NCBI GenBank assembly: GCA_964406735.1
Contig: CAYOSU010000001.1
Span: 124,001-188,000 of the forward strand
Source: CAYOSU01 sp964406735
Lineage (GTDB): Bacteria > Bacillota > Clostridia > Christensenellales > CAMQZB01
Direction of reading: 5' to 3'
Length of the DNA: 64,000 bases
This document shows positions 1 through 8,982 of this stretch, piece after piece (the first letter of the stretch is position 1; each line of letters opens with the position of its first letter). The notes under the pieces are model-generated. The model was not told the DNA's origin and searched no databases. It saw only the letters and a program-made list of their open reading frames with translations. The translations under genes and the position numbers were made by a program.

Positions 1-1520
1 GTCGAACCGTTTTCTACGTCGCTTTCGCCGATTTCGCTAAGGTATTCGTTGACGAGCTTAGGCGAAACGCCCGTTTTCAGCTCTTTAAGCGCATCCTCGA
101 GTTCTTTTTTGGAGGCGAGGAACTTTTCCCACCTGTCATCTTTGACTAAGCCTACGCTTCTTCCTATCGGAGTAAGACGGAGGTCTGCGTTGTCTTGGCG
201 AAGATTTAGCCTGTGCTCCGCTCTTGCCGTCATCATACGGTACGGCTCGTTCGTGCCCTTAGTAACGAGATCGTCGACTAAAACTCCGATATACGAGTTG
301 TCGCGCGTCAAAATGATAGGTTCTTTGCCTTGAATTTTAAGCGTTGCGTTTATTCCGGCAAGAATCCCCTGTGCCGCCGCCTCTTCGTACCCGGAAGAGC
401 CGTTTATCTGCCCTGCGGAGAAGACTCCTTCAAGCACCTTTGATTCGAGCGTGAGCTTAAGATCCTGAGGATCGATGCAGTCGTATTCTATTGCGTACGC
501 ATATTTGACGATCTCGATATTCTCAAAGCCCTCTATCGAGCGGTACATCAGCTCTTGAACGTCCTTTGGCATAGAACTGCTCATGCCTTGAACGTAGATA
601 AGATCGGAGTCCTTTGAAAGCGGTTCTAAGAATATCTGATGTCTGTCTCTTGCGGGGAATCTTACAACCTTGTCTTCGATCGACGGACAGTATCTCGGAC
701 CTACGCCTTTTATCATACCTGCGTAAAGTGGCGAGCGGTCGAGGTTTGCTCGAATTATCTCGTGCGTTTTTGTGTTTGTATAACCGAGATAGCAAGGTAT
801 TTGCTCGTCGAGATAAAAATCGTCCATAAATGAGAACGGAAGAACGCAACCGTCCCCGTCCTCACGAGAGAATTTCGAGTAGTCGATAGAGTCCTTTCTG
901 ACTCTGGCAGGCGTTCCCGTCTTAAATCGTCTTATGTTGAATCCTGCCTCTATGAGGCTGTTGGTAAGCTCGTCTGCGCCCGAAAAATCCGACGGACCGC
1001 CGATCCGTTTCTCGTCGCCTATTATAGTCGAACTGTTGAGATATACTCCGCACGCAAGCACGACGCAAGAAGACTCGTATCGCTTGCCGCTTTTGACCTC
1101 AACGCCGTAGACTTTGCCGTCGTCGTATAATAACTTAGTAGCCTCGTCCTCGAAAACGGAAAGCCCCTCTGTGTGTTCGACGACGTATTGCATGCGTTCG
1201 TGATAAGCGTTCATGTCGGACTGCGCACGTAGCGACTGCACCGCCGCCCCTTTGCCACGGTTAAGCATTTTGATCTGGAGCATTGTGGCGTCTGCGTTTA
1301 TTCCCATTTCTCCGCCGAGAGCGTCAATCTCTCTCACCAAGTGTCCCTTGCCCGTTCCTCCTATCGAGGGGTTACAGGGCATATATCCGATAGCCCTTTT
1401 ATCAAGGACGAGAAGAAGAGTCTTAGCACCCATTCTTGCCGCGGCGAGAGCTGCTTCGCAGCCTGCGTGCCCCGCACCTATCACTATTATGTCGAATTTT
1501 TCGTCAAAAGCGTTTGTCAT
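1..1520 (-). CDS. mnmG: tRNA uridine-5-carboxymethylaminomethyl modification enzyme MnmG, 3' end outside the window
   Basis: MnmG works with MnmE to modify U34 of certain tRNAs, using FAD and a folate. The reading frame opens at an ATG at 1520-1518 and runs off the left edge after 506 codons, so about 110-130 C-terminal residues are missing. The N-terminus carries the dinucleotide-binding motif GAGHAG at residues 15-20, followed by the family block CNPSIGGTGKGHLVREID, and further in RFKTGTPAR and PRYCPSIEDK. There is no Shine-Dalgarno ahead of the ATG. Instead an extended -10 (TGCTAAAAT) ends seven bases before it, so the mRNA may be leaderless. The family call is very secure. Confidence 0.97.
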   Translation of the reverse strand, partial: MTNAFDEKFDIIVIGAGHAGCEAALAAARMGAKTLLLVLDKRAIGYMPCNPSIGGTGKGHLVREIDALGGEMGINADATMLQIKMLNRGKGAAVQSLRAQSDMNAYHERMQYVVEHTEGLSVFEDEATKLLYDDGKVYGVEVKSGKRYESSCVVLACGVYLNSSTIIGDEKRIGGPSDFSGADELTNSLIEAGFNIRRFKTGTPARVRKDSIDYSKFSREDGDGCVLPFSFMDDFYLDEQIPCYLGYTNTKTHEIIRANLDRSPLYAGMIKGVGPRYCPSIEDKVVRFPARDRHQIFLEPLSKDSDLIYVQGMSSSMPKDVQELMYRSIEGFENIEIVKYAYAIEYDCIDPQDLKLTLESKVLEGVFSAGQINGSSGYEEAAAQGILAGINATLKIQGKEPIILTRDNSYIGVLVDDLVTKGTNEPYRMMTARAEHRLNLRQDNADLRLTPIGRSVGLVKDDRWEKFLASKKELEDALKELKTGVSPKLVNEYLSEIGESDVENGS

Positions 1521-1527
1521 ATTGCTA

Positions 1528-1556
1528 ATTTTAGCACAAATTGCACAAAATGAAAA
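1528..1556 (-). promoter_or_regulatory. Promoter of mnmG, placing the transcript start at or next to the ATG
   Basis: Read on the minus strand: TTTTCA (1556-1551), a 17-base spacer, then TAAAAT (1533-1528) preceded by TGC (extended -10). Only seven bases separate the -10 from the mnmG ATG. Confidence 0.55.
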
Positions 1557-1632
1557 GGATATGAACGGTTTATCTCGTTTAAGAATAATTTTATTTAAAA
1601 GGAAAGGACGTGAAGTCGTGCGTTTATATCGA

Positions 1633-1662
1633 TTGACAATAAAAAGCGAAAAGTGCTATAAC
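1633..1662 (+). promoter_or_regulatory. Sigma-A type promoter of the DUF975 gene
   Basis: TTGACA at 1633-1638, an 18-base spacer, and TATAAC at 1657-1662 with an upstream TGC (extended -10). The gene's ATG follows 23 bases later. Confidence 0.6.
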
Positions 1663-1685
1663 AAAAATATAACGGAGGAAATATT

Positions 1686-2324
1686 ATGACAAGAAAAGAA
1701 TTAAGAGAAAGAGCGAGAAAACAGCTCGACGGTAATTGGGGCGATCTGATACTTGCGAACCTCGTTTTTGCAATAATAACAAGCATAACGGAGTCCTTGT
1801 TGGTAGGAATCGTTCTCTACGGCTCGATGATGGTAGGCTTTGCGATATATAACGTCCGCTTCGTTCGCTTCGGTGAAAAGAAACTTGAAAGTCTGTTCTC
1901 AGGCTTTTCGGATTTTGGCTCGACGTTCGTACTCGGACTTTTGCATCAGTTGTTCGTATTTCTTTGGTCGCTTTTGTTGGTAGTTCCGGGAATAATTATG
2001 AGCTACGCTTACTCTGCGTGCTACTATATCAAGCAGGCGTGCCCCGAAATGGACGCTATGGACTGCCTGAATAAGTCCAAGGAGATAATGAAAGGGCACA
2101 AGTGGGAGCTTTTCGTGCTCGAACTTTCCTTTATCGGCTGGGGAATACTTTGCATCTTCACGTTTGGTATAGGATATCTTTGGCTTGTGCCTTATATCAA
2201 CGTAACCAAAGCAAACTATTTTGTTGACCTTCTCCGCAATGAGGGAATAATGGAAAACCCCGAAGAGAATAAGAATAGCGAGGACGAAATAGTAGTAGAC
2301 CTTCCCGAGGGTGATAACGAATAA
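1686..2324 (+). CDS. DUF975 family integral membrane protein
   Basis: A 212-residue membrane protein of unknown function. A short charged N-terminus (RKELRERARKQL) precedes hydrophobic segments around residues 20-48, 68-100 and 145-180. The arrangement, with a late block TFGIGYLWLVPY followed by an acidic soluble tail, is that of the DUF975 family. The start is supported by ACGGAGGA six to eight bases upstream. It has its own promoter and terminator and so appears monocistronic. No catalytic motif is visible. Confidence 0.75.
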   Translation: MTRKELRERARKQLDGNWGDLILANLVFAIITSITESLLVGIVLYGSMMVGFAIYNVRFVRFGEKKLESLFSGFSDFGSTFVLGLLHQLFVFLWSLLLVVPGIIMSYAYSACYYIKQACPEMDAMDCLNKSKEIMKGHKWELFVLELSFIGWGILCIFTFGIGYLWLVPYINVTKANYFVDLLRNEGIMENPEENKNSEDEIVVDLPEGDNE

Positions 2325-2337
2325 ATAAAGAAAAAAT

Positions 2338-2367
2338 CAAAGCGGAGCGATTGCTTCGCTTTTTTTG
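2338..2367 (+). terminator. Rho-independent terminator after the DUF975 gene
   Basis: AGCGGAGC (2341-2348), loop GATT, GCTTCGCT (2353-2360) with one G-T pair, then a run of T. Confidence 0.8.
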
Positions 2368-2421
2368 CGCCCGAAACGGCTTTTCCGCATACTTTCAAAT
2401 TGTCGTTAATAAAAATATACC

Positions 2422-3081
2422 GTGGCAAGAGGACGGATAAAAAAGGGAATAATAGCGGCATTCGTATGCGTTTTTGTGGTGGCTTTTTCAGCTATATATT
2501 ACGCCCTCGTAATGCTTCCGATAATACGCTCCGTCGCAACGTCAACGATAAGGTCGCTTGCAACGAGTGCGGTAAACAATGCTGTTTTTTATGCATTGAC
2601 GGAGAAAACGGACTATAACGACCTCGTAACTGTGTATTCCGACAACTTCGGCAAGATAAATATGATAGCGGCAGACTCCGTCAAAATAAACGCTTTGGCA
2701 CGTGAAACGAGCAAGTTCAGTCAGGATTATATAAACAAGATAGGAAGTGCAGGTATAGACGTCCCGATGGGCTCTCTTACGGGCTTTGAACTTATAGTTG
2801 GTCAAGGTCCGCTCGTACATTTCAAGACGGTGCCCGTAGGAACGGTCAACGCCGACTTTTATTCGGAGTTTACCTCATCGGGAATAAATCAGACGAGGCA
2901 TAGGATATACATCGTCGTAGAGGCTACTATCGACGTGATATTGCCGATATACGACGAAAAAATAGTAACAAACACGCAGGTGCTCGTCTCCGAGAGCATC
3001 ATCGTAGGCGAAGTCCCCGATACCTATCTCAAATTAAACGGCGACGAAGCGTATGAATTGTTGCCAAATAGCTTGACTTGA
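2422..3081 (+). CDS. yunB: Sporulation protein YunB
   Basis: A 219-residue protein with one N-terminal membrane segment (about residues 9-35) and an extracytoplasmic domain. The blocks VPMGSLTGFELIVGQGP and GINQTRHRIYIVVEA are characteristic of YunB, a mother-cell sporulation protein of Bacillus and Clostridia needed for proper spore formation. The assigned start is a GTG at 2422. No Shine-Dalgarno is visible ahead of it, which is unusual here, and no other start fits the conserved N-terminus better. It lies between the DUF975 terminator and the pheS T-box and appears independent of both. Confidence 0.88.
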   Translation: MARGRIKKGIIAAFVCVFVVAFSAIYYALVMLPIIRSVATSTIRSLATSAVNNAVFYALTEKTDYNDLVTVYSDNFGKINMIAADSVKINALARETSKFSQDYINKIGSAGIDVPMGSLTGFELIVGQGPLVHFKTVPVGTVNADFYSEFTSSGINQTRHRIYIVVEATIDVILPIYDEKIVTNTQVLVSESIIVGEVPDTYLKLNGDEAYELLPNSLT

Positions 3082-3102
3082 AAAGCGTAATTGATATAAA
3101 AT
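3073..3102 (+). promoter_or_regulatory. Promoter of the T-box-pheST transcript
   Basis: TTGACT at 3073-3078, then either TATAAA (3095-3100, 16-base spacer) or TAAAAT (3097-3102, 18-base spacer). It overlaps the 3' end of yunB and precedes the T-box leader. Confidence 0.55.
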
Positions 3103-3110
3103 GTACACAA

Positions 3111-3343
3111 ATAAAGGCTATGACGAAGACAGACGGGAAATATAAGGCACACAGAGAGAGGGCGGCAGCTGAAAGGCCCTTTACCAAAAATTCCGTTGTT
3201 TCACTTCCGAGCTTCGCTCCGAAAGCAAAGTAGGCGGCGACGGGCATGCCCGTAATAGCGGAAAATAAGTCTGAGCGTTAGCTTGGAGAATATAGGTGGT
3301 ACAGCGTAAACTTCGACGCCCTATAAGCGACGGAGTTTTTTAT
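3111..3343 (+). promoter_or_regulatory. T-box leader (tRNA-Phe sensing) controlling pheST
   Basis: The leader begins with a stem I (GGCTATGACGAAGAC, then the AGAGAG and GGCGGCAGCTGAAAGGCC elements) and contains the T-box core TAGGTGGTACAGCG at 3293-3306. An intrinsic terminator follows: AAACTTCGACGC (3308-3319) pairs with GCGACGGAGTTT (3327-3338) and is followed by T residues. A TTC triplet at 3200-3202 lies opposite the AGAC side of a plausible specifier loop and would read tRNA-Phe. In this class uncharged tRNA binds the leader and favours antitermination, so pheST is expressed when Phe-tRNA charging falls. The exact specifier is inferred from pairing by eye. Confidence 0.9.
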
Positions 3344-3360
3344 TATTTTAAGGAGCTTTT

Positions 3361-4380
3361 ATGAAAGAGAGAATCAAACAGCTTATCGACGAATGCGTCG
3401 AAAAGGTCAATTCCAGCGACGACCTCAGATCAATAGGAGAGATAAGGGTCAAATTCCTTGGAAAGAGCGGATATATATCCGAACTTATGAAGTCCTTGAA
3501 GGACTGCTCGCCCGAAGAGCGTCCTACGATGGGAAAAGTCATCAACGACTGCAGAAACAGCATTACGGAAGCAATATCTTCCCGCGAAGCGGCTATCAAG
3601 GCAAAGGTAAAGGAGAAAAAGCTCCAGTCCGAGCAGATTGATATAACGCTTCCCGCAAAGAGCGAGGAGATAGGTGCTCTTCACCCCTTGACGATAGTCA
3701 AGAACGAGATAATAAACGCCTTCACAGGGCTTGGATTCTCCGTTACGGAAGGTCCTGAAATAGACACCGACTGGAACACCTTCCAAGCACTCAATATTCC
3801 CAAGGACCACCCTGCCCGTGATATGCAGGATACGTTCTACATTTCCGACAACGTAGTATTGCGTCCGCATACAAGCCCTGCTCAAATAAGGGCTATGGAA
3901 GTAACAAAGCCCCCTATCAAGATCCTTTGTCCGGGCAGAGTATATAGAGCGGACGACGATGCGACCCATTCGCCGATGTTCCATCAGATAGAGGGACTCG
4001 TCATCGACGAGGGCATCACCCTTTGCGACTTAAAGGGCATTTTGGACGAGTTCGTGCAGACGGTATTTTCAAAGGACTGCAAGACTCGCTTCCGCCCGTC
4101 CTATTTCCCGTTCACAGAACCGAGCGTAGAGGTCGATATGTCGTGCATGAACTGCGGCGGCAAGGGCTGTAACCTTTGCAAGGGCACGGGCTGGATAGAG
4201 ATACTCGGCTCGGGCGTAGTCAACAGAAACGTTTTGATAAACTGCGGCATCGATCCTGATAAATATACGGGCTTTGCGTTCGGTCTTGGAATCGAACGTA
4301 TCGCAATGATAAAATACGGCATACCCGACATCAGACTCTTCTACGAGAATGACGTCAGATTTTTGAAGCAGTTCAAATAA
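3361..4380 (+). CDS. pheS: Phenylalanine--tRNA ligase alpha subunit
   Basis: Catalytic subunit of the alpha2-beta2 PheRS, which charges tRNA-Phe in the cytoplasm. Its 339 residues match the bacterial length. The first ~85 residues form the charged tRNA-binding coiled coil. The class II core then follows, with LHPLTIVKNEI, motif 2 around LRPHTSPAQIRAM and motif 3 FGLGIERIAMIKYGI. The small CxxC...CxxC module (CMNCGGKGCNLCKGTGW) typical of bacterial PheS is present. AAGGAG precedes the ATG. It is co-transcribed with pheT 15 bases downstream under the T-box. Confidence 0.98.
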   Translation: MKERIKQLIDECVEKVNSSDDLRSIGEIRVKFLGKSGYISELMKSLKDCSPEERPTMGKVINDCRNSITEAISSREAAIKAKVKEKKLQSEQIDITLPAKSEEIGALHPLTIVKNEIINAFTGLGFSVTEGPEIDTDWNTFQALNIPKDHPARDMQDTFYISDNVVLRPHTSPAQIRAMEVTKPPIKILCPGRVYRADDDATHSPMFHQIEGLVIDEGITLCDLKGILDEFVQTVFSKDCKTRFRPSYFPFTEPSVEVDMSCMNCGGKGCNLCKGTGWIEILGSGVVNRNVLINCGIDPDKYTGFAFGLGIERIAMIKYGIPDIRLFYENDVRFLKQFK

Positions 4381-4395
4381 GAGGAGGTAAAGGAC

Positions 4396-6798
4396 ATGTT
4401 ATTACCGCTCAGTTGGTTAAAAGAATACGTAGACGTCAAGGTCTCTCCCGAGGAGCTTGCAACAAAGCTTTTGTCGGTAGGCTTCGAGGTCGAGGGAATA
4501 GAATATAAGGGCAAGGATATAAGTGGCGTAGTCGTCGGCAGAATAGAAAAGGTTGAAAAGCACGAGAACTCCGATCACTTGCAGACCTGTCAGGTAAACG
4601 TCGGCGAGGAAAACGGTGGCGTAGTACAGATAGTAACGGGCGCAAGCAACATCTTCGAGGGTGCGCTTATTCCTGCAGCTCTCGTCGGTGCAAAGCTTCC
4701 CGGCGGCATCAAGATAGAAAAAGCAAAGCTTCGTGGCGTACCGTCGTTCGGAATGATGTGCTCAGGCGGAGAACTCAAGGTCTCCGAGGCAGAGTACGAG
4801 GGCGCAGGTGTCAACGGGATACTCATTTTGAAGGACGATGCGAAAATAGGTCAGGACATCAAGGAATATTTGGGCCTTGACGACGTAATTTTCGACATTT
4901 CCGTAACGGCGAACAGACCCGATTGCCAGTCAATACTCGGAATGGCAAGAGAGGTTGCTGCTGTATTGGGAGAAAAGGTAAAATATCCCGACTTCACTTA
5001 TGAAGAGGATAAAAAGTCCTCGATAAAGGACTACCTGACGGTCGAAGTGGAAAACTCCGTCGTATGCCCGAAATACGTTTCCAAGGTGGTTGACGATGTC
5101 AAGTTCGTTGAAACGCCTAAGTGGATGAAAAAGAGGCTTGCACTCGTAGGCCACAACTCGATAGACATAATCGTAGACATCACGAATTACGTTCTGGTCG
5201 AGATGGGACAGCCCATGCACGCATTCGACGTAGCAAACCTTGAGGACAGAAAGATAGTTGTCCGCAACGCAAGGGCGGGCGAAACGCTCAAACTTTTGAA
5301 CGAACAGGAAGTCGAGCTCAACGACAGTGTGCTCGTTATCGCAGACGGCAAAAAGCCCGTTGCGATAGCAGGTATAATGGGCGGCGAGCATAGCGGAATA
5401 AACGCCGAGACGAAGACCATTGCGTTCGAGAGTGCGAAGTTTCTTCGTGACGTAGTAAGAAAAACGTCGAAGAGCCTTGGAGTATTCTCTGATTCGTCGT
5501 CGAGATTCCAAAAGGGCGTTGACGTATACACCGTAGATTTGGCAATGAAGCGTGCGCTTCATTTGATAACGGAAACGGGCGCAGGAAGAATTATCGGTCT
5601 TGACTACGATATCAAGCGTGAAAACGCTATGAATAAGACCTTGACGTGCAACGTGACGGATATAAACAAGGTCCTTGGTATAGATATTCCCGAAGAAGAG
5701 ATAATCAAGATACTCGAAGCGTTGGAATTCGGTTGCTCGGTAAAAGACGGCGTTTTGACATGCAAAGTGCCCTCGTATAGAGAGGACGTAGACAACTTCA
5801 CCGACCTTGCTGAGGAAGTAATAAGGTACTATGGCTATCAGCATATCACGGGCACGATGATGCCGACGGCAAAGATAACGCACGGCGGATATTCGCACAA
5901 GCAGGCTCTTCTTAACGAGATAAAATACGCTCTCGTCAAAAAGGGCTATTACGAGGCTATCACATACTCGTTCACGACGCCGAAGATGCTTGCAAACCTT
6001 TCACTTCTCGACAAGCCTAAGCTCAACGATCCCGTCAAGATACTTAACCCTCTCGGCGAAGATGTCAGCATCATGAGAACGTCGTTAACGCACAGCATGC
6101 TCGAAGTGTTAGCAAATAACTATAAGAAGAGCAACGACGAGGCAAAGATATTTGAAGTCGCAAATATATACGTCAAGTCCGACGATATAAACGCCGAGCT
6201 TCCCGTAGAGATACCTACCCTTTGCGTAGGCGAATACGGCGAGAAGTCCGATTTCTACACAATTAAAGGTGCGCTCGACGCATTGTTTGGCGCAGTAGGC
6301 AAGGAATATGAGCTCGTTCGCTCTGAAAGAGAGTTCTTGCATCCCGGTCGCAGTGCAGACGTATACGTTGACGGCAAGAATTTGGGATATTTGGGCGAAG
6401 TTCACCCTGATATAACGGAAAAGTACGGCACCCCCGCAAGAGCGCTCGTAATGGAGATATCCCTTCCTTATCTTATTGATAGCAATGCGGAAGAGATCAA
6501 GTTCTCCGCATTCAGTAGGTTCCAGCCTGCCGAGAGAGACCTTGCTGTCATCGTAAACGACGATGTTCCGATGAAAGCGGTCCTCGATATAATAAAAGAG
6601 AGTGCAGGCAAGCTTTTGACCGATGTCAAGCTGTTCGACGTATATCAGGGCGAGCAGGTAGGCTTCAACAAAAAGAGCCTTGCGTTCAGACTCAGATTTG
6701 CGCTCCTTGACAAGACCTTGACTGATAAAGAGATCGAGGCTGTCATGGACAAGATAATAAATAATATTGAAGACAAGGTCGGAGGAAAACTCAGATAA
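4396..6798 (+). CDS. pheT: Phenylalanine--tRNA ligase beta subunit
   Basis: An 800-residue structural and editing subunit of PheRS. The order is the standard bacterial one: N-terminal EMAP-II-like tRNA-binding domain (about residues 40-150, with HENSDHLQTCQVNVG), the B3/B4 editing domain, the B5 domain, the inactive catalytic-like core, and a C-terminal FDX-ACB anticodon-binding domain (from about residue 708, FSRFQPAERDLAVIV). The ribosome site AAGAGGAGG lies ahead of the ATG. The stop codon TAA at 6796-6798 overlaps the probable AUA start of the next gene. Confidence 0.98.
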   Translation: MLLPLSWLKEYVDVKVSPEELATKLLSVGFEVEGIEYKGKDISGVVVGRIEKVEKHENSDHLQTCQVNVGEENGGVVQIVTGASNIFEGALIPAALVGAKLPGGIKIEKAKLRGVPSFGMMCSGGELKVSEAEYEGAGVNGILILKDDAKIGQDIKEYLGLDDVIFDISVTANRPDCQSILGMAREVAAVLGEKVKYPDFTYEEDKKSSIKDYLTVEVENSVVCPKYVSKVVDDVKFVETPKWMKKRLALVGHNSIDIIVDITNYVLVEMGQPMHAFDVANLEDRKIVVRNARAGETLKLLNEQEVELNDSVLVIADGKKPVAIAGIMGGEHSGINAETKTIAFESAKFLRDVVRKTSKSLGVFSDSSSRFQKGVDVYTVDLAMKRALHLITETGAGRIIGLDYDIKRENAMNKTLTCNVTDINKVLGIDIPEEEIIKILEALEFGCSVKDGVLTCKVPSYREDVDNFTDLAEEVIRYYGYQHITGTMMPTAKITHGGYSHKQALLNEIKYALVKKGYYEAITYSFTTPKMLANLSLLDKPKLNDPVKILNPLGEDVSIMRTSLTHSMLEVLANNYKKSNDEAKIFEVANIYVKSDDINAELPVEIPTLCVGEYGEKSDFYTIKGALDALFGAVGKEYELVRSEREFLHPGRSADVYVDGKNLGYLGEVHPDITEKYGTPARALVMEISLPYLIDSNAEEIKFSAFSRFQPAERDLAVIVNDDVPMKAVLDIIKESAGKLLTDVKLFDVYQGEQVGFNKKSLAFRLRFALLDKTLTDKEIEAVMDKIINNIEDKVGGKLR

Positions 6799-8981
6799 AA
6801 GTTCCCGAAATATTAGCGCCTGTTGGCAATTATGCGATGCTAAAAGCAGCCGCAGCCGCAGGTGCCGACGCAGTATATTTAGGCTTAGACCGCTTTAATG
6901 CGAGGAGCAAGGCGGAAAATTTCAACGATGATTTTTTCCGCACTGCTTTGTCGTATTGCCATTTGAGGGATATAAAGGTATACGTTACCTTCAACACCTT
7001 GATAAAAGAAAGCGAATTCGACGAGGCGACACGCTCCGTCGATTTTGTCGTAGAAAGCGGTGCTGACGGGATAATAGTTCAGGATTTTGGAATAATGCGT
7101 TACGTCGCAACGACTTACCCTGATTTTCCGCTCCACGTTTCGACGCAGGCAGGAGTATGTACGAAAGAGACGGCGGAAATGATGAGAGATTTTGGCGCAA
7201 AGCGAGTGGTGCTTTCTCGAGAAACATCGCTTGACGAGGTCGAGAGGATAGCCAATGAGTGCGACGTAGAGCTTGAATACTTCGTGCAGGGCGCATTATG
7301 TGTATGCTTTTCGGGCAACTGCTATATGAGCTCCATAATAGACGGAAACAGCGGCAACAGAGGCCGTTGCGCTCAGGTGTGCCGCAAAAAGGCGACACTG
7401 TGTATAGATGGCAGGCGCATAAAGGGCTATAACCTCTCGACTAAGGACACGATGCTCCTTTGCGAGGTCGAAAGACTTGTTAAGGCAGGCGTCAAAAGCT
7501 TCAAGATAGAGGGCAGAATGCGAAGCCCTGAGTACGTTTACTATGCGGTAAGAGCGTATAAACTTGCGGTTTCGGGAGAATCGGTTCCCGAAGAGATACT
7601 TCAAGGACTCAGAACTTCGTTCAACCGAGGAGACTACTCTACGGCGTATATAAGCGGTAGACGGTCGAAGGTAATATACAACGAGATAAACTCCAATATA
7701 GGCATAAAAATAGGTGAGATCGCAAAAATTTGCGGCAGAAAGGCGATCGTCAGGAGCGATCACGAGCCGACCGTCGGCGATGGCTTCAAGGTGCTCCGCA
7801 ATGGCGAAGAGGTGGGCGGCGGACGGTACTTAAAGTCCGATGGGAGGACGAAAGAGGGCTTCACTTTATCGATAGACGGCTTGAAGGTCGGCGACGAGGT
7901 AAGGCTCAATTACTCCGAAAGCGCAAGCGAATTCGTCAAGACGCTCGATAAAAAAGTTCCCGTTGCGATGGAATATAAGGTTACCAAGGATATTGTCGAG
8001 ATAAAGGCTTCGTGCAACGGGATCGAGTTTAGCTATCAAAGTGAAATGCTCCCCGAATACGCAAGATCACGCCCGCTTGAAAGGGAGGAACTTGAGAAAC
8101 AGCTCAAAAAATGCGGTGAGACGGACTTTATTGTCGAAAATATCGACGGCGCGCTTGACGACGGACTGTTCTTGATAAAGAGCGACTTAAACGAGATAAG
8201 GCGCAGATTCTTCGATGAGCTTAAAGAAAGAGTCTTAAAAAAAGCAACGCCGAAATACGCTAGAATGCCCTTTTCGGGCGTAAAAACGAGAGAATACGCC
8301 GTTCATTCCTGCGTTATAGTGAACGAAAAAGTAAAGTACGACTTTGACGCTGACGCAATAGTATTCCATCCCGAGGACTATTCCAAGGCGTGTGAAATAA
8401 ATTGCGAGGGTATGTACCTTTATGTTCCCTGCTACCTTGATAAGTCGGACGAGAAAATGCTCGACGAAGTTCTTTCAACGCACCGTTTCAAGGGCTGTTA
8501 CGCAGACGGAACGGCGGCAGTCGCATACGCAAGGTCTCGCAAAACACCGTATATTCTGGGCGTTTGCTGTAACCTTACAAATTACGCCGCACTCGAACTT
8601 TTCCCCGACGCAGAGGGCTTTGTAAGCTCAAAAGAGCTTAATAAAAGTGAGCTTTTGCACGGCGGAATGACGCTTTCAAAGGGCGATTTTGTCAATATGA
8701 CTTTCGTGCATTGCCCAATAATAAACTCAAACGCCGGGAACTGCTCGAAATGTCCGTTCAAAAACGGAAGAGTCAGCTATGAGGACGAGGCAGGTAGAGT
8801 ATTTCTGCTGTATAAGAGTAAGTTAGCAGGATGTCTGTTCTACCTTATGAACAACAAAAAAATAAAGGTAGACGGCGTTTCCGAATATCTTTACGACTAC
8901 TCCTTCATTTATGGAGACGTAGAAAAGGAGCTGCGTGATAGCAGCTCCAATAAGGGACATTATAATAAAGGTATCACTTAG
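6795..8981 (+). CDS. U32 peptidase-family protein (RlhA/TrhP-like RNA hydroxylation type), probable AUA start
   Basis: U32 proteins include the tRNA and rRNA hydroxylation factors TrhP and RlhA; despite the name, many are not shown to be proteases. The core reads PEILAPVGNY, then GADAVYLGL, and a cysteine cluster (CVCF..C, then GRCAQVC) that in this family binds an iron-sulfur cluster. The long C-terminus resembles the DUF3656 part of RlhA-like members. The conserved PExLAPxG block lies upstream of the first ATG (6837). An in-frame stop sits at 6768-6770, and no ATG, GTG or TTG occurs between. The only candidate is ATA at 6795, eight bases after GGAGGA (6781-6786), overlapping the pheT stop as ATAA. 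Family certain, exact target open. Confidence 0.88.
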   Translation: MKVPEILAPVGNYAMLKAAAAAGADAVYLGLDRFNARSKAENFNDDFFRTALSYCHLRDIKVYVTFNTLIKESEFDEATRSVDFVVESGADGIIVQDFGIMRYVATTYPDFPLHVSTQAGVCTKETAEMMRDFGAKRVVLSRETSLDEVERIANECDVELEYFVQGALCVCFSGNCYMSSIIDGNSGNRGRCAQVCRKKATLCIDGRRIKGYNLSTKDTMLLCEVERLVKAGVKSFKIEGRMRSPEYVYYAVRAYKLAVSGESVPEEILQGLRTSFNRGDYSTAYISGRRSKVIYNEINSNIGIKIGEIAKICGRKAIVRSDHEPTVGDGFKVLRNGEEVGGGRYLKSDGRTKEGFTLSIDGLKVGDEVRLNYSESASEFVKTLDKKVPVAMEYKVTKDIVEIKASCNGIEFSYQSEMLPEYARSRPLEREELEKQLKKCGETDFIVENIDGALDDGLFLIKSDLNEIRRRFFDELKERVLKKATPKYARMPFSGVKTREYAVHSCVIVNEKVKYDFDADAIVFHPEDYSKACEINCEGMYLYVPCYLDKSDEKMLDEVLSTHRFKGCYADGTAAVAYARSRKTPYILGVCCNLTNYAALELFPDAEGFVSSKELNKSELLHGGMTLSKGDFVNMTFVHCPIINSNAGNCSKCPFKNGRVSYEDEAGRVFLLYKSKLAGCLFYLMNNKKIKVDGVSEYLYDYSFIYGDVEKELRDSSSNKGHYNKGIT

Positions 8982-8982
8982 C

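Noticed and set aside
4930..5898. A 322-codon minus-strand frame inside pheT
   Set aside because: It lies wholly within a well-conserved gene and has no recognisable content or start signals.
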